From assembly GCA_033807775.1 (NCBI GenBank), contig CM066314.1, positions 94,342,929 to 94,406,928 on the forward strand: a stretch of 64,000 bases of DNA, in the 5' to 3' direction. Positions 19,528 through 31,200 of the stretch are shown here, one piece after another. Made by a program: the position numbers and the translations under genes. Positions within the stretch are counted from its first letter, which is position 1, and each line of letters starts with the position of its first letter. The notes beneath the pieces were generated by a model. The model made no database searches, had not been told where the DNA came from, and saw only the letters and a list, made by a program, of their open reading frames with translations. Origin of the DNA: Saussurea involucrata. Its lineage: Eukaryota; Streptophyta; Magnoliopsida; Asterales; Asteraceae.

Positions 19528-21712
19528 TCATCTGAGTCAGAACCTGAAGAAAAGGAAGATAGTGAGTCTGATAATGAACTATCTGAATTCAAGAAAGCGT
19601 TGGCCATGCTCTCTAAATCTTTTCAACAACAGAAGTTCTACAAGAAGCCATCGTCCAATAATCATCGCTACTCCACCTCCTCCAACAAGCGCCATGATAA
19701 TCAGGACAAGTATGAAGGAAAGAAGAAAGCCGATGAGCAAGATAAGTCTGAGAAGAAGGAGAAGACGGAGAAAGATGACAGTAAGAAGAAAGATGAACCC
19801 GTGACCTATTACAACTGCGGAAAGCTTGGTCACTTTGCAAAGGATTGTCGGAAGCCAGTGGTAAAGAATGCTCACTACTACAAGGCGAAGCTCGCATTGG
19901 CTGAGCAGAAAGAAGCTGGAGCATCTCTGTTTGTGGAAGACGACTACTGGTTGGGTCGTTCTGATGATGAAAGCGATTCTGATGGTGCAAATGCTTTCAT
20001 GGGATATCACTCTCCAGCCGATGAAGAAAATTCAACTCAGGTATGTGAATCTATCCAACAAGATTTCTTGAATCAAATGCAATCACTTGTTGAACGGGCA
20101 GATTCCTTTAAGGCCACCTCTAATGAACAACTGCTTGAGATTAGATCACTATCTGAAAAGCTAGATGTTCAAAAGAGAATAACTGAGAAATATAAGTCTT
20201 AAAATGCTAATTTAAAAGACAAATGCAAAAATCATTCAATAGCACATAAGGACTTAAAAGCCAAATTATCTGAACTTCAATCTCAGTTTGATCAGTGTAT
20301 GAATGAGAAAGCAGAAATTGTTTATCAATGTTCCGCTCTCCAAATTCAGCACAAGGAATTTGTCGCTAAAATTCTTGATCTTGAAACCAAACTCCATAAA
20401 AGAGGTCAAACTGATCAGACCATCCATATGAATAAACCTAAGGAGTTCACGTACTTTAACAAAGAATGAGGAATTGGATACGATAACCCACATTATTTGA
20501 AAAAGGGTATATCCAAAAGACCCATATTGTATGATTTTGCTTGTTTTGGAATAGATAAATTATATCCGAAATATGCGATAAAATGGACTGGTCCTCTTGA
20601 ACCTGAAAAGGAAGAGGAAACTAAGGAATACAAACACGCACACATGTCTCACATGCAACTTCCTTTTTGTTATGAGCTTTTAAATTATTCCTATCAGAAA
20701 AATAATAAGTACCTCTCGAATGACTACTTCCATTGCTATAAGGTTGCAACGCCCAAGGATTCCTCCAAAAAGGATGAGGTCCAAGAAACCGAAACCAAGA
20801 CTGAGACGGATGAGTTCAAACTCTATGTTCCCCCTCTCATATTGGAAGCAAATATAGTCGAGTTGGAGGAGTCATTCGTGAAAGAAAGGTCGAATTTTCA
20901 AAAGGAAAAGCAAGCGCTACTCAAGGAACTTGAAAATCTAAAATCGGTCAAAACCGAAATTGTGTATGATGAAGGACAGGAAATCCTTCTGTGTGAAATC
21001 ACTAAGCTCTCATCACAACTGGCTGCCTTGGCAACAGATGCGATGCAGGAGTATACGAGAAATGGTCAGCTCCAAGAGCAGATTGACCAACTCCAATCTG
21101 AAAATAAGATTTCACCCGATTCTTCCTCTAACTCATCGGATACGTCTTCGTGTAAAGCTTTCATAAGAAAAACCTCTTCAACACAAGACGATAACAATTC
21201 TCAAGACGAGAGTGTTTTAAGGAATTTGAACTCTGACTTTTTCTTAGCTTCCGAACCAAATTCCCCAAAGCACACAAGCACTAAGTGTTCCTCGCCTTCC
21301 TCGACCGATCCAAGTCATGTACTTCTGGATGTCGATTTTTCTGAATATATGAACTCTGAAGGCAATTCTGAAGAAGAGTTTGATTCGTTTCCCTTCGACA
21401 AACCTCTTCCGAGTCATACTGATTTTCTGTCTCCAGTAGTCAATCGACTGGTCAATTTTCTAAAGGGTGGCTGTTCAAAAACAAAGGCCCCATCTGTGAT
21501 TAAGATTTCAAAATCTCAACCAGTTTCTCAAAAACAATCACAGCCGAGGCAAAAGACCGAGCAATTGCCTACCAAAAATACTGCTTCTTCAAAAGTCACT
21601 GACCATGCTGTCCATGTTGTTTTAGATAAAAATGGTCGCGCTAAACAAGAAAAACCAAAGTGGCTAGCTAAGGAACCTGTCGAGGATGCAGCATCAAAGT
21701 CTTTCAATACTG
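19528..21712 (+). pseudogene. gag: Element B gag, C-terminal part
   Basis: This continues the frame of 5882-6729. A Ser/Glu-rich stretch (SESEPEEKEDSES) is followed by a zinc knuckle near 19805 whose first Cys is Tyr (YYNCGKLGHFAKDC). Lys/Glu coiled-coil segments follow, with in-frame stops TAA at 20200-20202 and TGA near 20467-20469. A long acidic and coiled-coil tail includes KGISKRPILYDFACFGIDKLYP. The gag of this lineage would exceed 1000 residues. It ends mid-frame at about 21712, where element D starts. The sister copy at 44398 carries on past this point, so about 400 bp of gag tail and all of pol are missing here. Confidence 0.85.
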
Positions 21713-24408
21713 AGTCTAACTTATTTCCTGTGGCCATTAAAGTTCTCATTACAGAGGCATCAGAGAGACTGTATTTTGAAAGTATGTCAGAGACATATAT
21801 AGCTTGATTTATGAAAATTCCATCTGATGATTGTTTTACTTGGAGTCCGAGGAAGAAAGTTAATTCTCCCATCATACTCATTTCAAACTCACTCTGCATG
21901 AGTTTTTCAAACTTTTTGCACTCTTCTGTATTTGTAGACTCAAAAATTATGTCGTCCACATATATTTGTACAAGCATAATTTCATCACTTTTTCATTTAT
22001 AAAACAAAGTTGTATCCGTCGTACCTCTGTCGTAACCATTATCGAGAAGAAAGGTAGAAAGTCTTTTGTACCATGCTCTTGGAGCCTGTTTTAGTCCATA
22101 CAGAGCTTTGTCGAGGTAGTACACGTATTTTGGGTACCTAGAGCTTTCAAACCCTGGTGGCTGTTGGACGTATACTTCTTCTTGGATTTCGCCATTTAGA
22201 AAAGCAGATTTTACGTCCATTTGAAATACTTTAAAACCTCCGTAGGCTGCGAAGGCTAAGAAGATTCTTATGGCTTCGAGCCGTGCGACAGGGGCAAAAG
22301 TTTCATCGTAATCTATGCCTTCTTCTTGGCGATATCCCTTGGCCACCAATCTTTCTTTGTTTCTTATGACCACTCCATCTTCATCCTTCTTATTTCTGAA
22401 GACCCATTTAGTTCCTATGGCTTGTTTTCCTCGTGGTAGAGGAACTAAAGTCCAGACTTTGTTTCGTTCAAACTGTAGAAGCTCCTCTTCCATAGCATCT
22501 ACCCAGTTTGGGTCGTCAAGGGCTTCAGAGATCCTTTTTGGCTCGATCACACTAATAAAGTTTGTAAAGAAACAAAAGTTAGCAGTGGCATATATTGTTT
22601 TTACCTTTTCTGAAGGTTTGTCGATTATAAGACTTGGAGGATGGCTCTTTGTCCACTTTGTTGTTCTTGGGAGATGGTCATCGATTTCATCAGGTTGATC
22701 TTCAGAGGTTTCTAATTGTTGTTCTGGTGTAACCTCTGTCGTAGATTTTGCTTTCGTGCTTGATCCTACAGATTGTGGAATGATTGGAATGAGTGGCGGT
22801 GTTTGTTCCTCTGAGGAAGTATAGACTGAGTCTTCTTGTTCCTCTGTTATTGCTTCCTCTGTGGTTTCTGGAGTTGGTTCTTCAGTAGCTTATGTGGTTG
22901 TTTTCCTTGTTGTATCATCTTCTGTTGGTTCCCCCTCGGCATTTGCATCTGTATGATTAACAGAGGAAGATGAATTATTTAAGGGACCAGTTAGAGAGAT
23001 ACCTATTGCGTTCTGGCTGGCAGAAGATGAATATCCAGAGGCTCTGATGGCTCCAGCAGAGGGATCAATGTCGTCATGGAACATCTCTTGAAATAGAATA
23101 TTTAAGTCTTCTTCTCTTCTTTTTGAGATGCCAGAGGATTCCCCTTTTAGACCGAGTTCTGAACTGATTCGTTCAGAAGTCTTCTGGAAGGTGTCGTCAA
23201 AAGAAACATTTATGCTTTCTACGATCGTTCGAGACCGCAAAAGATAAACTCTGTAGGCCTTGGAAGTTGCAGAGTATCCTATGAACTTGCCTTCATCTTC
23301 CTTTACTTCAAACTTTCCTCTTGCTTCTCTATCATTTAAGACGAAGCACTTGCATCCAAATACATGGAAGAATTTGATGTTTGGTCATCTTTTGTTGATC
23401 AAATGATATGGTGTTTTGATGTGTCTCTTTACGATGGTTGATCGATATTGGGTATAGCAAGCGGTTGATACTGCTTCTGCCTAAAATGTCATTGGTAATC
23501 CACATGCGGTTAGCATAGGTCTGGCGGCTTCCACAAGCGTGCGATTCTTTCGTTCAACCACGCCATTCTGTTGTGGTGTGCGTGCAACAGAGAAGTTTTG
23601 AGAAATTCCTTCTTCTGTAAGATAGGCTTCAATGACAGAGTTTTTGAATTCTATGCCATTGTCGCTTCTCAGTTTCTGAATCCTGCACTCATACAAAACA
23701 TGGATTCTTTTCATTAAATTTATCAATATGTTTGGAACATCTGATTTCATTCTGACAAATTCAACCCATGTAAATCTTGAGAATTCATCGATCAAAACAA
23801 GCAGATATTTCTTGCCACCTAGACTCTGTGTAGATATTGGACCGCAGATGTCAACATGTAGCATATACAGAGGTCTAGGGCAAGATACATCAGTTTTGCC
23901 GTTATGGGAAGCTCTTTTGAGTTTTCCCATTTCACAGGCAGAGCATAAATGATCTTTATTAAATTTAACCTTTGGTAGACCTTTGACTAGATCAAGTTTT
24001 ACAAGTTTATCAAGAGTATGAAAGTTTAACTGGCAGAACCTGTTGTGCCATAACCAGGCTTCTTCGCTTTTGCATGCAACAAGGCAGATTTTGTCTTTCA
24101 AGTCCTGTGTCCTCGCTCTGTATAGAGCAAAAGGTTCTTTTGAACATTACGTCGAATCCCGTATCGCAGAGTTGACTAACACTGAGAAGATTGTGTTTAA
24201 GGCCATCAACATATGCAACTTTGCATACGGTTTTATTTTCCTTCTTTATGACTTCGTATCCTTTGATGTACCCCTTTTTATTGTCTCCAAAGGTCACAGA
24301 TCCACCATCGTTCTTTTCTTTGTATGTGGATAGAAGACCTCTGTCGCCAGTCATGTGCCTCGAGCATCCGGAGTCTAGATACCAGATTGGCACATACTGC
24401 TTCTGCAA
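21713..24408 (-). pseudogene. pol: Element D pol, 3'-truncated and disrupted
   Basis: The protease is at 24330-24408 with YLDSGCSRHMTG intact. A frameshift follows near 24100. The integrase zinc region has LWHNRFCQLNFHTL and CSACEMGK. The catalytic core (23481-24000) has LHVDICGP, RSDNGIEF and GVVERKNR. The segment is interrupted by TAG or frame changes near 23480, 23390 and 22890. RT (21993-22550) has DPNWVDAMEEEL, GTKWVFRNKK and KGYRQEEGIDYDETF, then a stop near 21993. The palm box YVDDIIFES lies at about 21950. The frame ends against element B near 21715. Confidence 0.85.
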
Positions 24409-24431
24409 GACAATTAGAGAGTTTTAGGTAC

Positions 24432-27203
24432 CTATATCCACATGGGTCCAGTTTTGGCAAGGGTCTTTGTTTTAGCTTCTGTTGAAGAAGCATTTTGTTT
24501 CTTCTTACCCTTGGTTTTACCTTTTGCTTTGGGTACAGAGAGAAGACAGTGTGGACTTTTGAAATGTTGGTTTATTTTAAACATAAGATCAAAGCAATGA
24601 CAGTATTGAATGTGCGAAGAGATTTGCTTGAACTTTTCATTAAATACATTAAATGGGGGCACAAAGGCATTACAATTTATCCTAACATTAGACTTTCTAT
24701 TACAAGAAGGTTTATGTAGGCTAGATTGTTGTTTGCAAAATCCTTTGTTGATTGCGGCCTTCTGTGTTCCCCTTCTGTGGTGAACTTCTGTAGATTTCAC
24801 TGTCACAGAAGAAAAAGATTTGTTAATTTTAGTCCATTTACCCTTCAGTTGCCATGTTAGTTTTTCTTTAACAGGTTTTAAGGGTTTTAAAATCTTTGAA
24901 CTCGTTGGAATTTGAGTGGACATTAACTTATGTTATTTGAAATTTTCAAGCTCAAGAGAGGTTTTGGCTTGTAGGCACATATTCAAAAAGTCTGGACAGA
25001 TAGAAATTCCAGTGATTTTCTCCTTGGGAGGAATAGTTCTGTTAAGAACTTCAGAGGTTTGTTTAAAAACCTCTGTGTCACTAGGTCCGATCTCTGACTT
25101 AGAGTCAGTCTCTGATTCGTTAGAGGATGAATCGTCCTCGTATATAGAGGTTGAGTCACTTGGTTCTCTTTCGACAGAGGCTGGACTTTCAGAACATGTG
25201 TGATACTCGCTTTCTTCCTTTTCTGAGGAACTATCTTCTAAGTTAACAGAAGTATCTGTTAAGTTTTCTTCAGAGAGATCTTGATTGCTGGAAGTTGTAC
25301 AAAGGTTTTCTTTAGAGATATCAAGTTTTTCTACTGTAATTCTTGGCTTGAACTCGGTGCCTCTGTTGATATATTCTTTTCAGAATTCATCATGTAGGAA
25401 AATGCAACTTGAGTTTGAGTCTCGGGTTTACCAAACTTGAAGATTCCTATCTGATCTTGAGTTTTCAGATACCTCATAGATTTGGATTCTCTTTTGACAG
25501 AGATTGAAGGTGACAAATCTGGGTTTTCAAACCACACATTTGTCATCTTCAGAGGTTTCCTCTTGTGAGGTTCCCCAGAGACTTTTTGCCTTTTACTTAT
25601 AGAGAGAAGATTTGGAAATCCAGGTTTTCTTGTATCTCCAATGTGAAATAGAGAGGACTGAGACTTGTCTCTTTTGGTTCCGGTATAAGGATCTATATTA
25701 CAGAAGCCAATTTCTCGTCTCCCTATTTGTATGTTTATTTTTCCGTACACCTTCTGAGCATCTTGAATTTTTTTAATTTGAAGATCTCTTCTGAGTAAAT
25801 CTTGACAGAGGATTTCTCTTTCCTTTTGAAAATAATTTTTAAGAGATAGGATGTTCATTCTGTCGCACTCAACGTCCATTAGTTCTTTAGACTTTGTTTT
25901 CAAAGAAGAATTAAGTTTAGAAATCTTTTCTTTTAAAGGATTTAACTTTTTGTACCTGTCCATTTCAATTTCTTCTTTTTCTTTAAAGATTTTATCTTTT
26001 TCTTGAGTGAGAAGTCTAGCTTCTCTCTCATAGAAGGTGAGCTTTTTCTGAATATTTTCACATGTCTTTTTCATTTAAGTGTATTCAATGTTAAGTTTAA
26101 TCAAGTCATATTCTACTGTATTAGTGTTAGAGGTAGAAGTGGATACCTCACTGTCAAAGTCGGAGCTGACTTCTGCCATGCCATAGAATAGAGCATTCTT
26201 TGTTTCGCCTTCGTCAGAGGATGTGTCTGACTCCCAGATTTCTTTGTTCACCATTAGTGACTTCTGAGCATAGTATTCAGCTTTCTTTTTGTTGAAAGCT
26301 GCATCCCTCTGAGGGCGATTTGACTTGCTCCTGCATTCGTTGGCAAAGTGACTTGGCTTTCCACAGTTTTAGCATCCTAGTTCTGTGTGGAGTTTCCAGC
26401 TCTATCGTCTGACCTCTGTCGGTCACCACTTTTTTCGGTTCGGCACTCATTTGCGTAGTGGCCTGGCTTACCACATTTGTAACACTCTTGAATATGTGGA
26501 GTGTTGCCAACTTTCTCTTCCAACCTCTGTCGGTCATTTCCTTTGTCATTTCTATCACTTGACCTCTGTCGGTCACCACTTCTGTCGTCTGACCTTCTCT
26601 TTCTCGATTATCTCTTTCATATCGTTCATTACCAGATTTCTCTGGTATCCTCTGCTGAATTCCCTAGTCAAGAGAGCTAAAGATTTAGCTATCGAGGCCT
26701 GAGTCGTTTCTTCTTTTGCTGCTACTTCCTCTTCTTCTTCACTTTCCACCATCATGTTTTTCTTCTTGTTCTCCTTTCTTTCCTCTATTGCTTTCTCGTT
26801 CTTTGGTTTCTCTCTAGCCTCTGTAGTCTTACCAACCAATGCAAGAAGTGCAATGATCTGGGCTTTTGCTTGTGCTACCTGAGGCTCTTGTGCTGCCAAT
26901 GTTCCATAGAGGTCTGATAGGGTCCAGGAATCTATGTCTTGATTTGTTTGCAGAGACATAGATAACTGAAGCCATTCATCATTCAGAGACTTCAAGAAAA
27001 TAACGTTGTTTTCTTCAGAGGTTCTGTGGATGCCGAACTTCTTGCACTTGTTTATTAGAGAGTTGAACCTATCATACGTAGTTTGCAAAGATTCGGTTGG
27101 CAGAGCTTTAAAGGCATAGTATTCATTTATGTATTGAGGTCTGCGGTTCTTCTGGGTTTTGACTCCTCCTTCTAGTTGTTTTTCCAGTTCTTTCCATAGA
27201 TCA
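24432..27203 (-). pseudogene. gag: Element D gag, middle and C-terminal parts
   Basis: From the E insertion downward the frame reads WKELEKQLEGGVKTQKN, a UBN2-type capsid core (TTYDRFNSLINKC, FLKSLNDEWLQLSM) and a Glu-rich stretch, then breaks near 26573. A CCHC knuckle CYKCGKPGHYANEC lies near 26450-26490, followed by a second, degraded one near 26370. A Lys/Glu coiled-coil section (25331-26074) and a further tail (24432-24923) lead to a WI-stop-VPK end next to protease. The coiled-coil section, about 1.75 kb, is missing from E. The segment 24930-25330 is probably more gag tail with stops; I see nothing else in it. Confidence 0.82.
27199..27203. repeat. Target-site duplication of element E, left copy (GATCA)
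   Basis: GATCA precedes the LTR at 27204 and recurs right after the other LTR at 40490-40494. Confidence 0.93.
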
Positions 27204-28049
27204 TGTTGGTTCCCGTTTTGTTTAAACAAGATTATCAAATCTATTAGTTCAAGTTTGAGTTTGATGCGAAAGCGTATTTGAATAACTAACAGATATGTTT
27301 GATAGATTTAGAACACAATATAAATAAACAGTGAACAGGAAATAATATCTCAAAGTTTACTGAATATATATATATTTAGACCAAATTCAAGAACAGTGAG
27401 TAAGCAAAGCTTTAAAACAGATATGACTCTCAAAGTGTTTAAGCTGTGTGTTCTTGTGATTTTTTCTCTCAAAGTGTTCGATTGATCGATCGATGGATTG
27501 ATAGATTAATAGGAAGAACTCAACATGAGTCTTCCTAATATACTACTCTAAGGGGACCATAAAGCATATGCTACTATTCACAAAGGACGGTATGAATAGT
27601 TGGACGGATGGCATGAACAGTTGGACGTGCTGTTGCATTTAATGCAGCAGACGTCTATTATGTACTAAGCCTTATTGAATCCAACCAGAGTTTGACACGT
27701 TGCAGTTGGACAGGGCATGCTACCATGCAAGTTGATGAACGGGTCCTGTAACAGTAGTAAGATATTATAAATATCTTTCATGTCTTTGTTATAGACCGCA
27801 GAGGCTCTGTGAAGTGCCACAGAGGTTCTGCGGTTTGGTCCTTAGAAGAGCAGTCTTCACCGGATTCCGAGTCTTTGGTCTTCTTTGCGCGTATGGCAGA
27901 GCTTCTGTAGGGCGCCTCTTTAGCTTCTGTAGCTTCTTGACCTTGATCTCTCGGTAAGGTCGGCAGAGCCTCTGTAAGAGGCTTTCTTCACTTAGCCTAT
28001 TTTTCACTACTTCTAAATACTTCTATGATTAGGAAGATTGAAGCTAACA
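27204..28049 (-). repeat. 3' LTR of element E (846 bp)
   Basis: In element sense it runs TGTTAGCTTCAATC to GGGAACCAACA. A cluster of CAGAG/TCTG words lies at 27795-27990, including the imperfect palindrome CAGAGGCTCTG. Its pair is 39638-40489. Confidence 0.93.
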
Positions 28050-28062
28050 ATCTCCCCCTAAG
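28050..28062 (-). other. Polypurine tract of element E
   Basis: ATCTCCCCCTAAG on the plus strand, read in sense as CTTAGGGGGAGAT, abuts the 3' LTR. From here to 28234 I see only spacer. Confidence 0.87.
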
Positions 28063-28234
28063 TAGTGAAAAATAAAAATTTAACTTGAGTTTAGTTAGGC
28101 TAAGTTAGATAAGACAGAGGTTAAACAATACCTCGAAAGTTCTTTCATTCAGAAATATGCCAGAGGCATTTTACATTTGAGTACAATGAAAGATAAACTT
28201 TTGACTTGGTTTGCAGAGATTTAAGGTTTGAGAA

Positions 28235-31200
28235 TCAGATTTTGGCATCTTTGAAATCGTTGAAGCTTCTGTTGTCTCTTCCAATTCTTCTGATCTCTTT
28301 GTTGAAACTGAAGCAGAGTTCTCTTAGGCGAATTGTGGCATCAATCTCTCGGATGAAAGTATCTGCAGCATCTCTATCTATTTTCTCTGTACCTCTGTTT
28401 TTTACAAGGCTTGCTCTGAACTTGTTCAGAGTACTAGTTGCGTACTTCTGACAATCCATGCACACAAACAGTTTGATTTCGCCTTGTGGGTTTTGAAATA
28501 CTAACCCGAATCTTGGTTCTATAATGATAGAGTTGGGCACGGCGTCGGGTGGGCAGCGATCTTCTGGTGGTCGTAAATTTAGATGTTTGAGACCAAGACC
28601 CTTTCCCAGTTGAAAATCTATCATACTGAAGATCAGAAGCTTTTCCCTCATCGCTTTTCTTAACACTTGATAGGCTCTGGTGTTTGCCTCTGTGTTGTAG
28701 TTGTCCTTTGTCCATTGCAGAAGGTCAGGTAGATCATAAGGATTGATATTTCTTAGGTCAGCATCAGCGAAGGTGGTTTCTGAATTGTCTTCTCTTCTGA
28801 CTTTGTAAAGATTGTACCTGACCCTTGGATAGGTTCTTGTAAAGGAGAACTTGCAGAAGATTACCTTTTTGATCTTGTGGATTGAGAAGACATCTGCTTT
28901 GGTTCTTGGCTTTGTCCTTGTAAAGATGTTCTCAAATTCTTCTCTGATCCTTGAATCTGTCACATGATCTGTTGGATGATTGGTCTGAAAGGTTTGTTTA
29001 TAGAGGTATTTGTATACCACTTCTTCCATTTCTTCATGTGTTGGACCAGGTTGTGGTACTTGTCTTCTGAGACTCTCCATCTGTTGAACAACTTCTGCAG
29101 CTCTGCCGGTAAGTGGAATGTCTGATAGGGGCTTTAATCCATATGCCCAATCAATTTTTTCAGGCTTTGGAGTTTGGAAGGCATCAAAGGCGCTCTTCAT
29201 CAATTTCTCTGTAGGCTTGGGCAATGATTTCTTTTTCTTTGGCTCTTCTATCAGTATTGCTTTGCTCTTGTCTTTGGCTTTTGGAGGGGCAGAACCTGTT
29301 TCTTCTGTAGGTTTGGAAGTTGGTGCTTCTGTTGGCTTGATGGTTGCCTCTGTAGGTTTTGACACTTGTGATTTAGAGGACTTTTGTGGCGATGGTTCTG
29401 TTGGCTTGAGTTGCTCTGTAACCTCTGTTGAACGTTCTTTGGTGACTTCTTCTGTGAGCTCTATTTCTATTGGTGAAGATTGGACATCGAATCTTCTTTC
29501 CATTTTGAAAGCTAATGTGAACCTGTGCCTTTCTTCTTCTCTCTGCGACATTCGATCAGTCATTGTATAGTGCATCTTTCTCAGAATATCAGAAGCAGAG
29601 GTCGTTGCTCTTATTGGTTTGGTGGCAATCGACTTTCTTCTTGGTATTGTTTGGGGTTTTTCTGTTGATTTTGTTGAAGGACTCTTTTCCATGTTGATTA
29701 CCACAGGGGTGGTTGTTGCCTCTGTGGTATGCTGATCAGCTTCTGGAATATTGGTTTCTTCAGGACTTGATTCCACAGAGATGGGTGTTGTCTCTGTGGT
29801 CTGTTGCTTTTGTTGTTGATCTTGGGTTTGTTCTGGAGGAGCTTGACTGATTGGTTCTGCTGCGATTGGCGGAGTTTGTATTCCTCTGGTCGTAGCTTTC
29901 TCCCTTATATTCTCCCCCTCAGGATTATCTGATGGACCAGGATGGTCATCATCAGAATCATCCTGACTTTTATCAGAAGTACCCTCTGCTCTGCAGGAAG
30001 CTTTGGGTTTCTTTGGTAGTTCTGCTCCTGCGGCCATCAACTTCGCACATACATCATCACAGAGGCCGAAAAGAGGTGCAAGCTCTGCTTCTGTGTTGAA
30101 GCGCATTCTGCCGACACTTTTTCTGAACTCTTTGTCGTAGATGGCATTTGCATCAGTGAAGGAGACAATAACTTCTGTGACCTGGTTTATGACATTCTGG
30201 CCGAGCTCTGTTAGTTGTGCTCTGGTCATGTAGTCTTTAGGTTGCTTCTGTATTGTGTTGCGCATTGCTTCTGCTTGAACGTTTTGCAGAGCCTTCTGTA
30301 GATCTGCGGGTGTGATGCTCTGTGATTTGTTGGATTGCTTGTTCATTTGTTCAAGGAAATGTTTGACTGATTCCTTGAATGCAGAAGTTGCGGTAATTCC
30401 AAAATCTTTAGCAGCAGAAGTGGCTGTAGTTGTTGCAGTTGTTTGCGCAAAAGATTTCATCTCTATGATGGCTGTTTTCACCTCTGTGGACAGATTGTCC
30501 ATTTTGGTGTTCAGATTCAGCATGGCCATTGATGTTTTCTCTGCAAAAGATGTGAAAGAGCTTTGCAACTCTTTCATGGTTTGGTTCACAGAGGTGACAA
30601 GGGTTTGGAACTCATCCCTTGATACTTGTGTCCCTGGTGTAACCTCTGGAGGAACACATTCGTCTCTAGAGTGAGTCCCTGCTCCTGGGACACCTTCGTT
30701 CACCCTTGTTTGTACGTTGGGGGTGGAAGGATTTCCATCTGATCTTCGAGCAGAAGCATCTAGTGCTTCAGACTCTACAGAAGTTCTGTGAACGACATTG
30801 TCTAGATCCACTCCAGAGGTGGGTACTAGATTATCCTTCTGTTGACTCGGAGACTTGTCTAGAGTATCTTCGTCGTTGTGATCACTACTTCTCTCTGAAA
30901 GAAGGGTTGGCCCTATTTCGTGCGTGGCAGAGGAAACGAATTCCTCTGTAGGGTGTTCTAGTGTAATCTGGGGCGATTGATCACGAACTATAGGTGAGTC
31001 TCTTTGAGGAGACTCCCTAGTAATGGATTCCCCGGTTTTTGTGGGCGCAAAAGTCGAAAGAGTGACTTTTGGCTGGTTGGGTTGGGTTTGGATCGAGCAG
31101 TGCTGCTCTATTTCAATAACTCCCTCTGCAGCTAGACCTGTGGAGTTAGATGTGTGGGTTGCACTGGGAGTTGGTTTTGGTTGTGTGCCTCTATTAATCC

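Larger units (their letters stand above)
4640..21712 (+). mobile_element. Element B: Ty1/copia retrotransposon, 3'-truncated and split by element C
   Basis: B begins with its 5' LTR inside the RT gene of A. It has a tRNA-Met primer site, a leader of about 950 bp and a very long gag. Element C sits in gag. Removing C and one copy of AAAGC restores the gag frame exactly: 5882-6729 joins 19528 onward in phase. B stops at about 21712, where minus-strand element D begins, so pol and the 3' LTR are missing. A relative of its gag tail, pol and third ORF survives at 44398-56380. The B/D border has no LTR end on the B side, so I infer a deletion or rearrangement joint. Confidence 0.85.
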
